From positions 1 to 64,000 of the forward strand of contig NZ_QITQ01000013.1 of assembly GCF_003260265.1 (NCBI RefSeq): 64,000 bases of DNA, written 5' to 3'. This DNA comes from Roseovarius amoyensis. GTDB lineage: Bacteria; Pseudomonadota; Alphaproteobacteria; Rhodobacterales; Rhodobacteraceae. Shown piece after piece: positions 9,019-17,465 of the stretch. The position numbers were made by a program, and so were the translations under genes. Below the pieces are notes generated by a model that had not been told where the DNA came from, searched no databases, and worked only from the letters and a program-made list of their open reading frames with translations. The first letter of the stretch is position 1; every line of letters begins with the position of its first letter.

Positions 9019-9120
9019 CGGATTGCCCCTCTCTGCCGCAGTGACAGCCTCTTTGTCCGCGCATCAGCCCCCGGGGTGCCCACGCTGCCACGTTCCTGCA
9101 TCGTTCCGTGGCTTTACCCT

Positions 9121-9148
9121 TTGCAAACGCCTTTGCAGCCCCTATATT
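9121..9148 (+). promoter_or_regulatory. Probable promoter of ssrA
   Basis: TTGCAA (9121-9126) and TATATT (9143-9148) are separated by 16 bases and lie about 70 bases before the conserved tmRNA acceptor-arm sequence. The expected start is near 9155. Confidence 0.5.
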
Positions 9149-9154
9149 CGGCAT

Positions 9155-9480
9155 GTTCCTTCGGGGACTATGGACATAAACGCGCTCGTAATAAGCGGAT
9201 CGGACCCGGGGGCGGTACCCGGCGGCTCCACCAAACACCCGGTCGTTGGCGGGTCATGGGGCCGAAACAGGATCGACGAACGTCTAAAGGGGTTTGCTTT
9301 GTCTCGGTGAGGTACCACCGTTACCGGTCCGTTAAGCATAATTGCCAACGACAATCATGCTCCGGTCGCTGTTGCTGCGTAAGCAGTAACAAGACCGAAA
9401 TCTGAAGCCCTTGCCTCTAGCCAGGTAAGGCGGGGTTCGCAGGCACCCGGCAACAGAAGCCTGCACTTTCCCCTCACCTG
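9155..9480 (+). ncRNA. ssrA: tmRNA, circularly permuted two-piece form
   Basis: Transfer-messenger RNA rescues stalled ribosomes and tags the nascent chain. The gene is permuted as in other alphaproteobacteria. The 3' acceptor piece comes first, with T-arm CCGGG/CCCGG and the end CGGCTCCACCA at 9223-9233. A short spacer to be removed follows, then the coding piece starting GGGGCCG at 9258, which pairs with CGGCTCC, followed by the diagnostic GGATCGACG. The tag frame at 9344-9382 reads ANDNHAPVAVAA then TAA; with the charged alanine this gives a 13-residue degron ending AVAA. Outer ends are approximate. The gene lies beside sspB, which encodes the ClpXP adaptor for ssrA-tagged proteins. Confidence 0.93.
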
Positions 9481-9817
9481 CCTGCATCCGCGCACCAGTT
9501 GCCGTGCCAACGGCGTTGTCGATGGTGATTCTCGGCCTGCCGGCCTGTTTTCCCCCGCACCGGCCGATCGCGCTTGCCATTTCGCACCGTTTCGGAAAAA
9601 AGTCATGCAGCCGGCCTGTTGCCCGAAATGGCCGTTCTTGCGGCCTTGGCGGGCACGCTGGCGCGCCTGCCGCGCCTTCGGGTGGCGTGGGCGCCGGCGC
9701 CGATGACCCTCGCCGCAGCCGCCGGGGCATTTTTGATTTGACGCCGCACCGGCGGCGGTCTTTGTTAGGGACTAGACCAGCAGGCCGGCCACACCGCTGC
9801 CGGAACCGGGGGAATTC
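9481..9817. other. Gene-free stretch between ssrA and sspB
   Basis: About 337 bases with no convincing gene. A 37-codon hydrophobic frame at 9628-9741 lacks a ribosome binding site and is not called. The segment before sspB contains GAACCGGGGG about 7 bases upstream of its ATG. A terminator for ssrA is expected here, but the only candidate, a GGCC...GGCC repeat followed by TGTTTTC near 9534-9552, is weak. Confidence 0.5.
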
Positions 9818-10291
9818 ATGGATCGAGAGATCGACTACGGAAAACTGATGCACAACGCCATGCGCGGCCTCATATCCGAGGTTCTGTCGCAGGTCCGCGA
9901 TCACGGGCTGCCGGGGGCCCATCATTTCTTTATCACTTTCGACACCACCCACCCCGACGCCAGCCTCGCCGACTGGCTGAAAGACCGCTACCCGACCGAG
10001 ATGACGGTGGTCATGCAGCACTGGTTCGACGATCTGGAGGTCGGCGCAGACGGCTTTGGCATCACGCTGAATTTCGGCGACGCGCCCGAGCGGCTGTATA
10101 TCCCCTTTGACGCGATCAAGACCTTTGTCGATCCTTCGGTCGAATTCGGCCTGCGGTTCGAAAGCCATGACGAAGAAGACGAAGCCGGGATCGAAACCGA
10201 GGAAACCGCCGAACTCGCCGAAGATGTCGAGGAAGAGGCCGAAGAACCCCGCGACGCGGAAATCGTCAGCCTGGACAGTTTCCGCAAATAG
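9818..10291 (+). CDS. sspB: SspB-type ClpXP adaptor protein
   Basis: A 157-residue cytoplasmic protein of the SspB superfamily (alphaproteobacterial branch). The globular ssrA-tag-binding domain covers about 1-120 (IDYGKLMHNAMRGLISEVLS, HHFFITFDTTHP, MTVVMQHWFDDLEV). It is followed by an acidic flexible linker rich in Glu/Asp (about 122-148) and a short C-terminal tail SLDSFRK of the type that docks on the ClpX zinc domain. It tethers ssrA-tagged substrates to ClpXP. Finding it next to ssrA supports both calls. Confidence 0.92.
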   Translation: MDREIDYGKLMHNAMRGLISEVLSQVRDHGLPGAHHFFITFDTTHPDASLADWLKDRYPTEMTVVMQHWFDDLEVGADGFGITLNFGDAPERLYIPFDAIKTFVDPSVEFGLRFESHDEEDEAGIETEETAELAEDVEEEAEEPRDAEIVSLDSFRK

Positions 10292-10380
10292 GCCAAACCG
10301 GCCGTGTGGCCCGCGCGTCGCATTGAACTTTCCCGTTGAATGGCTATGACGGTGGCAAACCGATTTCAGGAGAGCCGCTG

Positions 10381-11772
10381 ATGAGCCAGACCCGCACCGA
10401 AACCGACAGCTTCGGCCCCCTCGAGGTGCCCGCAGACAAGTACTGGGGCGCCCAGACGCAGCGTTCGCTGATCAACTTTCCCATCGGCTGGGAACGCCAG
10501 CCCGTCGCCATCGTGCGCGCGCTGGGGGTGATCAAGCAGGCCTGCGCCGAGGCCAACAAGGAACTGGGCAAGCTGGACGAACGGCGTGCCGACGCGATCA
10601 CCGCCGCGGCGAGCGAGGTCGTGGCAGGCAAGTGGGACGACCACTTTCCGCTGGTGGTGTGGCAGACCGGGTCGGGCACCCAGTCGAACATGAACGCCAA
10701 CGAGGTGATCGCCAACCGCGCCATCGAGATGCTGGGTGGCGAACTGGGCAGCAAGGACCCGGTGCACCCCAACGATCACGTCAACATGGGCCAGTCATCG
10801 AACGACACCTTCCCCACCGCGATGCATATCGCCACCGCCACCAGCGCCCGTGACGTGCTGCTGCCGGGGCTGGAAAAACTGCACGCTGCGCTGGTCGAAA
10901 AGGTCGCCGCCTTCGAGGGCATCATCAAGATCGGCCGGACCCACACCCAGGACGCCACGCCGCTGACGCTGAGCCAGGAGTTTTCCGGCTACGCGCATCA
11001 GGTCGCGATGGGCATCGAGCGGGTCAAGGGCGCGCTGGGGCGTATTTACGAATTGGCCCAAGGCGGCACCGCGGTGGGCACCGGGCTGAACACCGTCAAC
11101 GGTTGGGATACGATGGTCGCGGCCAACATGGCGCGCATCACCAGCCTGCCCTTCGTTACCGCCCCCAACAAGTTCGAGGCGCTGGCCGCCCATGATGCCA
11201 TGGTCGAGATGTCCGGCGCGCTGAAAACCGTCGCCGCGTCGCTGTTCAAGATCGCCAACGACATCCGTTTCCTGGGCTCCGGCCCCCGCTGCGGGCTGGG
11301 CGAACTGATCCTGCCGGAAAACGAACCCGGCTCGTCGATCATGCCGGGCAAGGTGAACCCTACCCAGTGCGAGGCGCTGACGCAGGTCTGCGCCCATGTC
11401 ATGGGCAACGACGCCGCCGTGGGTTTCGCCGGCAGCCAGGGCCATTTCGAACTGAACGTCTACAAGCCGATGATGGCCTACAACGTGTTGCAATCCATGC
11501 AGCTGCTGGGCGATGCCGCGGGTGCCTTCACCGACAACCTTGTCACCGGGCTGGAGGCCAACAAGGAGCGGATCGAAAAGCTGATGCGCGAATCGCTGAT
11601 GCTGGTGACGGCGCTGGCGCCCGAGATCGGCTATGACAACGCCACCAAGGTCGCCAAGACCGCGCACAAGAACGGCACCACCCTGCGGCAAGAGGCGGTC
11701 GCGCTTGGCTTTGTCGACGAGGAAACATTTGACCGCGTCGTGCGGCCCGAAAACATGATCGGGCCGAAATGA
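10381..11772 (+). CDS. fumC: Class II fumarate hydratase
   Basis: A 463-residue, oxygen-stable, iron-independent fumarase that converts fumarate to malate in the TCA cycle. The superfamily signature [11 protein letters not shown] lies near residues 317-326, with [14 protein letters not shown] and [13 protein letters not shown] upstream, all characteristic of FumC rather than aspartase. The ATG at 10381 follows AGGAGAG at good spacing; an in-frame ATG at 10336 lacks this. The stop TGA overlaps the start of the next small gene (ATGA at 11769). Confidence 0.96.
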   Translation: MSQTRTETDSFGPLEVPADKYWGAQTQRSLINFPIGWERQPVAIVRALGVIKQACAEANKELGKLDERRADAITAAASEVVAGKWDDHFPLVVWQTGSGTQSNMNANEVIANRAIEMLGGELGSKDPVHPNDHVNMGQSSNDTFPTAMHIATATSARDVLLPGLEKLHAALVEKVAAFEGIIKIGRTHTQDATPLTLSQEFSGYAHQVAMGIERVKGALGRIYELAQGGTAVGTGLNTVNGWDTMVAANMARITSLPFVTAPNKFEALAAHDAMVEMSGALKTVAASLFKIANDIRFLGSGPRCGLGELILPENEPGSSIMPGKVNPTQCEALTQVCAHVMGNDAAVGFAGSQGHFELNVYKPMMAYNVLQSMQLLGDAAGAFTDNLVTGLEANKERIEKLMRESLMLVTALAPEIGYDNATKVAKTAHKNGTTLRQEAVALGFVDEETFDRVVRPENMIGPK

Positions 11773-11948
11773 ACGACAGGCCGGTCAACCTCAACCGTGT
11801 CCGCAAGGAAAAGGCGCGCACCGAGCGGCGCGCCCATGCCGACGAAAACGCGGTAAAGTTCGGCCGGACCAAGGCACAAAAGGCGCGCGAGGCGGCGGAT
11901 GCCGCCCGCGCCGCCGCCCATCTGGACGGCTCGCGGCGCGAGCCATGA
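11769..11948 (+). CDS. Small basic/acidic protein, DUF4169 family
   Basis: A 59-residue protein of mostly charged, alanine-rich helix: begins [17 protein letters not shown] and continues with [20 protein letters not shown]. This pattern matches the DUF4169 family, found downstream of fumC in Rhodobacterales as I recall. Function is unknown; the Arg/Lys-rich helix could bind nucleic acid or protein. Its start overlaps the fumC stop and its stop overlaps the next gene, both by ATGA, so the three are translationally coupled. Confidence 0.75.
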   Translation: MNDRPVNLNRVRKEKARTERRAHADENAVKFGRTKAQKAREAADAARAAAHLDGSRREP

Positions 11949-12169
11949 CCACCCGCCCGGTCAAGCATTCGCTGACACTGCACGGCCACCGCACATCGGT
12001 ATCGCTGGAACCCGCCTTTTGGGATGCCTTTCGCGAAATCGCCGCCGAGCGGGGCCAGCCGCTCAACGCGCTGGCCGCCGAGATCGACGAGGCGCGGGGG
12101 ATGGACACAGGGCTTGCCTCGGCGATCCGTGTCTTTGTACTGGACCACTATCGCGCTCGCGCGCGCTGA
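11945..12169 (+). CDS. Ribbon-helix-helix domain protein
   Basis: A 74-residue protein resembling the RHH_4 family: a beta strand (HSLTLHGHRTSVSLEPAFW) followed by two helices (DAFREIAAERGQPLNALAAEIDEAR and a C-terminal LASAIRVFVLDHYRAR). RHH proteins bind DNA as dimers and often act as repressors or antitoxins; this small stand-alone subfamily is of unknown target. It is translationally coupled to the DUF4169 gene by ATGA, which suggests a functional pair. Confidence 0.8.
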   Translation: MTTRPVKHSLTLHGHRTSVSLEPAFWDAFREIAAERGQPLNALAAEIDEARGMDTGLASAIRVFVLDHYRARAR

Positions 12170-12182
12170 TCCCCGGCAACGG

Positions 12183-13490
12183 CTAGAGCCGGGCGAACTG
12201 CGCCTCTTGCCGGGCCGACCAGCGCACCGTCAGCACATACCCGTCTTCGCCCTGTTCCTCGGCCTCGACCAAGCCGTGATCGTATAGCCACGCCCGCCGC
12301 CGCCCATCGTCAAAGCCCAGCTTCACCTCGGCAAGACGGGTCGCGCCCGCAACGCCGTCGCGGATGGCGGCGGCCAGTGCCTCGATCCCCTCGCCGGTGG
12401 CGGCCGACAGCAGGCAGATAGTGGCGCCCTCCGCCCCGCGCGCGGCGCGGTTTTCCACCGCCTGCCGCGCCTCTGGCCCCAGCAGGTCGACCTTGTTCCA
12501 CACCTCGATGCGCGGCACTGTCTGCGCCACGCCCAGGCTTTCGAGGATCGCCTCGACATCCGCCGCCTGTTCCTCTGTCTCGGGGTGCGAGATGTCACGC
12601 ACATGCACGATCAGGTCGGCGGCTGTCACCTCTTCCAGCGTGGCGCGGAAGGCGGCGACCAGTTCTGTCGGCAGGTCGGTGATGAACCCCACCGTGTCGG
12701 ACAGGATCACCTCTGTTCCCTGTTGGCCCGGCAGTTCGATCCGCCGCATCGTCGGGTCGAGCGTGGCGAATAGCATGTCCTTTGCCACCACCTCGGCCCC
12801 GGTCAGCCGGTTGAAGAGCGTCGACTTGCCGGCATTGGTATAGCCCACCAGCGCGACGATCGGGAACGGCACCTTGGCCCGCGCCGCCCGGTGCAGCGCG
12901 CGGGTCTTGACCACCTTGTCCAGCTGCCGGCGCAGGCGCACAAGCTGTTCGTCGATGGCGCGGCGGTCGGCCTCGATCTGGGTTTCGCCGGGGCCACCGA
13001 CAAAGCCCAGCCCGCCACGCTGGCGTTCCAGGTGGGTCCAGGCCCGCACCAGCCGCGTGCGCTGATACGAAAGCGCCGCCATCTCTACCTGCAGCACGCC
13101 TTCGCGTGTCGCCGCCCGGTCGCTGAAGATTTCCAGGATCAGGCCGGTGCGGTCCAGCACCTTTAGCCCGAGCGCCTTTTCGAGGTTGCGTTGCTGAACC
13201 GGGCTGACAGCGCCGTCGATCAGCAGAAGGTCGATTTCATCGGCCTCGACGCGGGCGTGCATCTCTTCCAGCTTGCCCTTGCCGAAAAGCGTGCCGGGAT
13301 GCGGGCGGGCAAGGCGCACCACATCGGCGCCGACGACCTCCAGCCCCGGCAAGGCGTGGGCCAGCGCCACCGCCTCGTCCAGGGCCAGCGCGGGGTCGCG
13401 GGCCGGGGTTCCGTTCTTGTCGGGTCTGCCGCGCGCGACATCCGGGTGCACCACCAGCGCGCGGGTGGTTTCCGGGCTATCGGCGTTCAC
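12183..13490 (-). CDS. hflX: Ribosome-associated GTPase HflX
   Basis: A 435-residue P-loop GTPase that binds the 50S subunit and splits or rescues stalled ribosomes. The N-terminal HflX domain ends in the signature GGPGETQIE at 165-173; the G domain has G1 GYTNAGKS at 216-223, followed by ATLDPT, DTVGF and NKVD. The start is a GTG at 13490, 12 bases after the hfq stop; no ATG fits better. Adjacency to hfq is conserved across proteobacteria. Confidence 0.95.
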   Translation of the reverse strand: MNADSPETTRALVVHPDVARGRPDKNGTPARDPALALDEAVALAHALPGLEVVGADVVRLARPHPGTLFGKGKLEEMHARVEADEIDLLLIDGAVSPVQQRNLEKALGLKVLDRTGLILEIFSDRAATREGVLQVEMAALSYQRTRLVRAWTHLERQRGGLGFVGGPGETQIEADRRAIDEQLVRLRRQLDKVVKTRALHRAARAKVPFPIVALVGYTNAGKSTLFNRLTGAEVVAKDMLFATLDPTMRRIELPGQQGTEVILSDTVGFITDLPTELVAAFRATLEEVTAADLIVHVRDISHPETEEQAADVEAILESLGVAQTVPRIEVWNKVDLLGPEARQAVENRAARGAEGATICLLSAATGEGIEALAAAIRDGVAGATRLAEVKLGFDDGRRRAWLYDHGLVEAEEQGEDGYVLTVRWSARQEAQFARL

Positions 13491-13502
13491 ACGGCCCCCG
13501 CG

Positions 13503-13745
13503 TCAGGTCGCCGCTTCATCCGCATCGTAAAGCGATACGGGCTGCGACGGCATGATGGTTGAAACCGCGTGCTTGTAGACCAGCTGGGACTGCCCGTCGC
13601 GACGCAGAAGAATGCAGAAATTGTCGAACCATGTGATCACGCCTTGCAGCTTGACCCCGTTGACCAGAAAGATCGTGACCGGGATCTTGGTCTTGCGGAC
13701 CTGGTTGAGGAATGCATCCTGCAGGTTCTGTCTGTCTGTCGCCAT
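13503..13745 (-). CDS. hfq: RNA-binding protein Hfq
   Basis: An 80-residue Sm-like protein that forms hexamers and pairs small RNAs with mRNAs. Sm1 is [20 protein letters not shown] and Sm2 contains the diagnostic YKHA at 57-60. The tail is short, as usual in alphaproteobacteria. It lies between trkH (156 bases upstream) and hflX (12 bases downstream), the typical order. Confidence 0.97.
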   Translation of the reverse strand: MATDRQNLQDAFLNQVRKTKIPVTIFLVNGVKLQGVITWFDNFCILLRRDGQSQLVYKHAVSTIMPSQPVSLYDADEAAT

Positions 13746-13901
13746 CGTTCAAAAGCCTTTGTTCTTGCTGGCGCCGCGGGCCGGCGCACCCCTTTCGTTG
13801 TGTCAAGTATGGAGTGGCGCGGGCAGAGTTTCCAGCCCCAAAAATCCTAGCCGATTACAGGCTGCCGCCAGACGGTGGCGCGGCGGCAGGTAACGGATGC
13901 C

Positions 13902-15425
13902 TCAATCGCGCCACAGGGCCGGGTTCAGCAGCGCGATGATTGCCAGCGTCTCGAGCCGGCCAAGCACCATCGCGGCGCAAAACAGCAGCTTGGCCGGAAC
14001 CCCGATCTCCAGCATGTTGATGGGGGTCTGCACCGCTGCCTGGGTCAGCGGCCCCGTCGTCGACAGCGCGGCGATGGCAAGGACCGTCGCCGATTCGATG
14101 TTTTGGCCGAACGAGGCGAACAGCACGGTCACCACCGCCAGCGACACCGCGAACAGCATGAAGAATATCCAGGCGACAAGCGCCCCCTCGCGGCGGATGC
14201 GACGGCCCGCCCGCCCTGCCCGGCCGACCGAAGAGGGATGCAGCAGGCGCTCCATCTCGCGCCGCCCGCCGAGATAGAGCGCATAGACCCTGAGCAGCTT
14301 GACCCCGCCGGCGGTGGTGGCGACGCCGCCACCGGTGACAGCCAGCCCCATCAGCACCAGCCCGGGCGTGCCCAGCCCCGACCAGTCGCGCGCGGCACCC
14401 CAGGCCGCGCTTTCGAACCCGGCAGTGGTCAGGAACGACAGCACCGTAAAGACCGTGCCCCACAGCGCCGCCGCTGCCTGGCCGACATTCTGCATCTCGT
14501 CGATATCGAAGGCGCCGATCCAGTGGCGCAGGAACAGGATCAACGCCACCCCCGCCACCATCCCCAGGCCAAAGCGCAGTTCAGGATCGTTTCGCAGCCC
14601 GGTCTGGGCAGCGGTCACCGTGTCGGACGAAAATGTCAGCCGCGACAGTGCAAAGACCAGGAACAGAAAGATCAGGCCCTCGCCCACCAGCCCGGCATTG
14701 GCATTCTGCAACCCGCCCACCGGGGAAATCCCGCTGGTCGCCAGCGTCGACATGGCATGGATGACGGCCACAAACGGGCGTTCCCCGCCGATCATCAGCA
14801 GCACCCACAACACACCTGTCAGCCCGGCATAGATCGGCACCAGCTGGGCGCTGGCGCGGCTGATGCGCCGGGCGGAACCGGCCCGGCGGAACTGGTCCAG
14901 ACGCTGCGCGCTCTGCCCCGGTTCGGCCTTTGCCGTAACCTCGAAACCGCCCAGGTTGAGCGGTGCCAGAACCGCCATCGCCGACACCCATATGATCAGC
15001 CCGCCCAGCCAGCCCACGATCGCGCGCCACAGGTGCAGGCTGTCGGTCAGACGCCCCGGATCGGTAAACAGCGTCGCCCCGGTGGTGGTCAGCGCCGACA
15101 CCATCTCGACATAGGCGTTCAGAAAGATCGTTGTCTCCAGCCCCTCGTAGAACGGCAGGGCCAGGAACAGGGGCAGCACGGTATAGCCCAGAAACAGGCC
15201 GGCCAGATTGCGCCCCCCCGATTCCACGCCGCGGCTGCCGTTGATGGCCAACCCCATCACCGTGATCACCACCAGCCCCAGCACCGAGGAATAAAAAAAC
15301 GCGCGCGCAACGCTGTGGTCGTCATGGGCCAGCGCGTGCAGGGCCGGCACCAGCATTGCCAGCGAAAACAGCCCCGTAAGCAGAAGGCTGAGCGGCATGC
15401 TCAGGATGCGTGGGGCCATGATCAT
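13902..15425 (-). CDS. trkH: TrkH family potassium uptake membrane subunit
   Basis: A 507-residue inner-membrane protein with about ten transmembrane helices and repeated pore loops containing the filter-type segments TTTGATLF, MSTLATSGISPVGG, TTAGFES and STTGPLT. It moves K+ (with H+ or Na+) under control of TrkA. trkA ends 6 bases upstream of this start, so the pair is one operon. Alternative ATG two codons in. Confidence 0.94.
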   Translation of the reverse strand: MIMAPRILSMPLSLLLTGLFSLAMLVPALHALAHDDHSVARAFFYSSVLGLVVITVMGLAINGSRGVESGGRNLAGLFLGYTVLPLFLALPFYEGLETTIFLNAYVEMVSALTTTGATLFTDPGRLTDSLHLWRAIVGWLGGLIIWVSAMAVLAPLNLGGFEVTAKAEPGQSAQRLDQFRRAGSARRISRASAQLVPIYAGLTGVLWVLLMIGGERPFVAVIHAMSTLATSGISPVGGLQNANAGLVGEGLIFLFLVFALSRLTFSSDTVTAAQTGLRNDPELRFGLGMVAGVALILFLRHWIGAFDIDEMQNVGQAAAALWGTVFTVLSFLTTAGFESAAWGAARDWSGLGTPGLVLMGLAVTGGGVATTAGGVKLLRVYALYLGGRREMERLLHPSSVGRAGRAGRRIRREGALVAWIFFMLFAVSLAVVTVLFASFGQNIESATVLAIAALSTTGPLTQAAVQTPINMLEIGVPAKLLFCAAMVLGRLETLAIIALLNPALWRD

Positions 15426-15431
15426 GCCACC

Positions 15432-16808
15432 TCAGAAAAAGTCTATCGAGACCTGCAGCAACTGCTCGACCCGGGCCACGTCCGCGGCCAGCGCAAAGAT
15501 CACCACCACGTCGCCCGCCTCGATCTTCAACGAGCCGGCGGGCTTGATGATCTTGCTGCCCCTGCGGATGCTGGCAACCAGGACGCCCTCGGGAAAATCT
15601 ATGTCGCGCAGCGCGCTGCCTGCGATGGTCGAGGTCGACAGCACCTCGGCCTCGATCACCTCGGCCTCGGCGTCGCCCAGCGAATAGACCGAATGCACCC
15701 GCCCGTGCCGGATGTGGCGCAGAATGGAACTGACGGTCATGGCGCGCGGGTTGATATAGGCGTCGATGCCCAGCGGGTCCATCAGCGGCAAAAGCGTCGG
15801 ATCGTTGATCAGCGCGATGGCAAAGGGGCAGCCCTCGGCCTTGGCGCGCACCGCAGCCAGCATGTTGGTCTTGTCGTCGTCGGTCACGGTCAGGATCGCG
15901 TCGGCGCGGTCGATGCCGGCCTCGGCCAGCAGCGTCTCGTCCAGCCCGTCACCGTTCAGCACGATGGTGCGTTCCAGCGCCTCGGCGGCGATTTCGGCAC
16001 GCTTGCGGTCGCGCTCGATCACCTTGGCGCGAACGTGGCGACCGCGCGTTTCCAGCGCCTGCGCCACGGCCAGCCCGATATTGCCGCCGCCGACGATGAC
16101 CAGGCGTTCCTGCTTGTGGGTGGACTTTCCGAACACCTCCAGCGTGCGGGGGATGTCCTCGACCGGGGCAAAGAGATAGGCCTCGTCCCCGGCGAACAGC
16201 TGATCGCCCGCGTCGGGCGCGAAAAGCCGCCCCTCGCGCCGGATGCCGATCACGATCACCCGCAGGGTCGAAAACAGGTCGGTCAACTGCCTGAGCGGCG
16301 TGTTCAGCACCGGGCAGTCATCCTCCAGCCGCAGGCCCATCAGCTGTGCGTCGCCGTCCATGAATGTCTCGGTATCGAACGCCGCCGGCGCCGCCAGACG
16401 CTGCATCGCGGCCTCGGCGACCTCGCGTTCGGGGCTGATCACCACGTCGATGGGCATGTGATCGCGCCGGTAGAGGTCGGAATAGATCGCGTCGAGGTAG
16501 GATTGGCTGCGCAGGCGCGCGACCTTGCGCTGGATCGAAAACACCGAATGCGCCACCTGGCAGGTCACCATGTTGACCTCGTCCGAATAGGTGGCGGCGA
16601 TGATCATGTCGGCGTCGCGCGCGCCCGCCCGGTCCAGCACGTCGGGGTAACTGGCAAAGCCCGCAATGCCCTGCACATCCAGCGTCTCGGCCGCACGCCG
16701 CACCAGATCGGCGTTGCTGTCGACCACGGTGACATCGTTCTTCTCGCCGCTCAGATGGCGGGCAATCTGCCAACCGACCTGGCCGGCGCCGCAGATGATG
16801 ACCTTCAT
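15432..16808 (-). CDS. trkA: Trk potassium uptake regulatory protein TrkA
   Basis: A 458-residue peripheral membrane protein with two tandem RCK units, each a Rossmann NAD-binding half plus a TrkA-C half. N-terminal MKVIICGAGQVGWQIA and the second VIVGGGNIGLAVAQ (near 230) are the two dinucleotide motifs. It gates TrkH in response to nucleotides. I chose the ATG at 16808, which gives the exact family length; the frame is open to 16868. A TTGACC hexamer at 16866-16871 (minus) may be a -35, but its -10 partner is poor. Confidence 0.95.
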   Translation of the reverse strand: MKVIICGAGQVGWQIARHLSGEKNDVTVVDSNADLVRRAAETLDVQGIAGFASYPDVLDRAGARDADMIIAATYSDEVNMVTCQVAHSVFSIQRKVARLRSQSYLDAIYSDLYRRDHMPIDVVISPEREVAEAAMQRLAAPAAFDTETFMDGDAQLMGLRLEDDCPVLNTPLRQLTDLFSTLRVIVIGIRREGRLFAPDAGDQLFAGDEAYLFAPVEDIPRTLEVFGKSTHKQERLVIVGGGNIGLAVAQALETRGRHVRAKVIERDRKRAEIAAEALERTIVLNGDGLDETLLAEAGIDRADAILTVTDDDKTNMLAAVRAKAEGCPFAIALINDPTLLPLMDPLGIDAYINPRAMTVSSILRHIRHGRVHSVYSLGDAEAEVIEAEVLSTSTIAGSALRDIDFPEGVLVASIRRGSKIIKPAGSLKIEAGDVVVIFALAADVARVEQLLQVSIDFF

Positions 16809-16873
16809 GGGTCTCGCCTCACAGCCTGTCCGGGACCGCTGCATGACAGAAGGGGCCGGACCGGTCAATTGAA

Positions 16874-16902
16874 TTGTCGCCCTCGGCGTGTGGGGCTATC
16901 AT
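16874..16902 (+). promoter_or_regulatory. Probable promoter of the lipoprotein gene, leaderless
   Basis: TTGTCG (16874-16879) and TATCAT (16897-16902) with a 17-base spacer. The predicted start, about 7 bases after the -10, coincides with the ATG at 16910, so the mRNA may have no 5' leader. Confidence 0.4.
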
Positions 16903-16909
16903 TGCCGCC

Positions 16910-17380
16910 ATGTGTTTCCATCGAGCAATCCTGCCGCTTTGCGCGGCGCTGGCGCTGACCGGGTGCCTGTCGATGCCGATCTATTACCGCGAGGGCGCCC
17001 AGGTGGCCCGGATCGAGCGCGACGACCTCGAATGCCGGATCGAGGCGCAGAATCGCGTGCCCCCACGTATGCGCAGCGACTACATCCCCCCGGTCTATGA
17101 CGAACGTCTGGCCTGCAACGCGGCCGGGACCTGCACCATGGTCCGCTTCATGGTTTCGCCCGGCCACTGGGAACGATACGACGCCAACGAGGGGCTACGC
17201 ACCGAGGCCGTGCAGCAATGCATGGCCGACAAGGGCTACGCCCGCATCAGCCTGCCGATCTGCACGGGCGATGTGGCGCGACAGGCCGACCGCACCCCAA
17301 CCAGTGTTCAGCCCGCTATCACGCCCGACGCCTGCATCCTGAAACTGGGCTCGGGCCGCTATCAGATCGTCACCCCCTGA
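16910..17380 (+). CDS. Small outer-envelope lipoprotein, unknown function
   Basis: A 156-residue protein with a lipoprotein signal peptide: basic start MCFHRA, hydrophobic core, lipobox LTGC with acylated C19. The mature part has several cysteines (near 38, 59, 65, 101, 116 and 135), probably disulfides in the periplasm, and no domain I recognise. It stands between trkA (divergent) and the cyclase gene (85 bases downstream, same strand). No Shine-Dalgarno is visible, consistent with a leaderless start. Function unknown. Confidence 0.8.
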   Translation: MCFHRAILPLCAALALTGCLSMPIYYREGAQVARIERDDLECRIEAQNRVPPRMRSDYIPPVYDERLACNAAGTCTMVRFMVSPGHWERYDANEGLRTEAVQQCMADKGYARISLPICTGDVARQADRTPTSVQPAITPDACILKLGSGRYQIVTP

Positions 17381-17465
17381 CCCCGCGACACCGGATCCAG
17401 GGTTGATCGACAGGGCGGGCATGGGGTCTACTCGTCCTCGAAACAGGTGGCGGAGGAGCGAACAG

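Noticed and set aside
8951-9238. N-terminal extension of the cysteine-desulfurase-like gene to 9238
   Set aside because: The added sequence covers the hairpin and the ssrA promoter and acceptor piece and has no protein-like conservation pattern; the family starts near 8950.
9628-9741. A 37-codon hydrophobic frame before sspB
   Set aside because: No ribosome binding site, alanine-rich composition expected by chance, and no recognisable family.
13875-16958. A 1027-codon open frame on the plus strand opposite trkH and trkA
   Set aside because: Its product is rich in His, Gln, Arg and Asp with no domain, as expected for an antisense frame in G+C-rich DNA; the minus-strand trkA and trkH have full conserved motifs.
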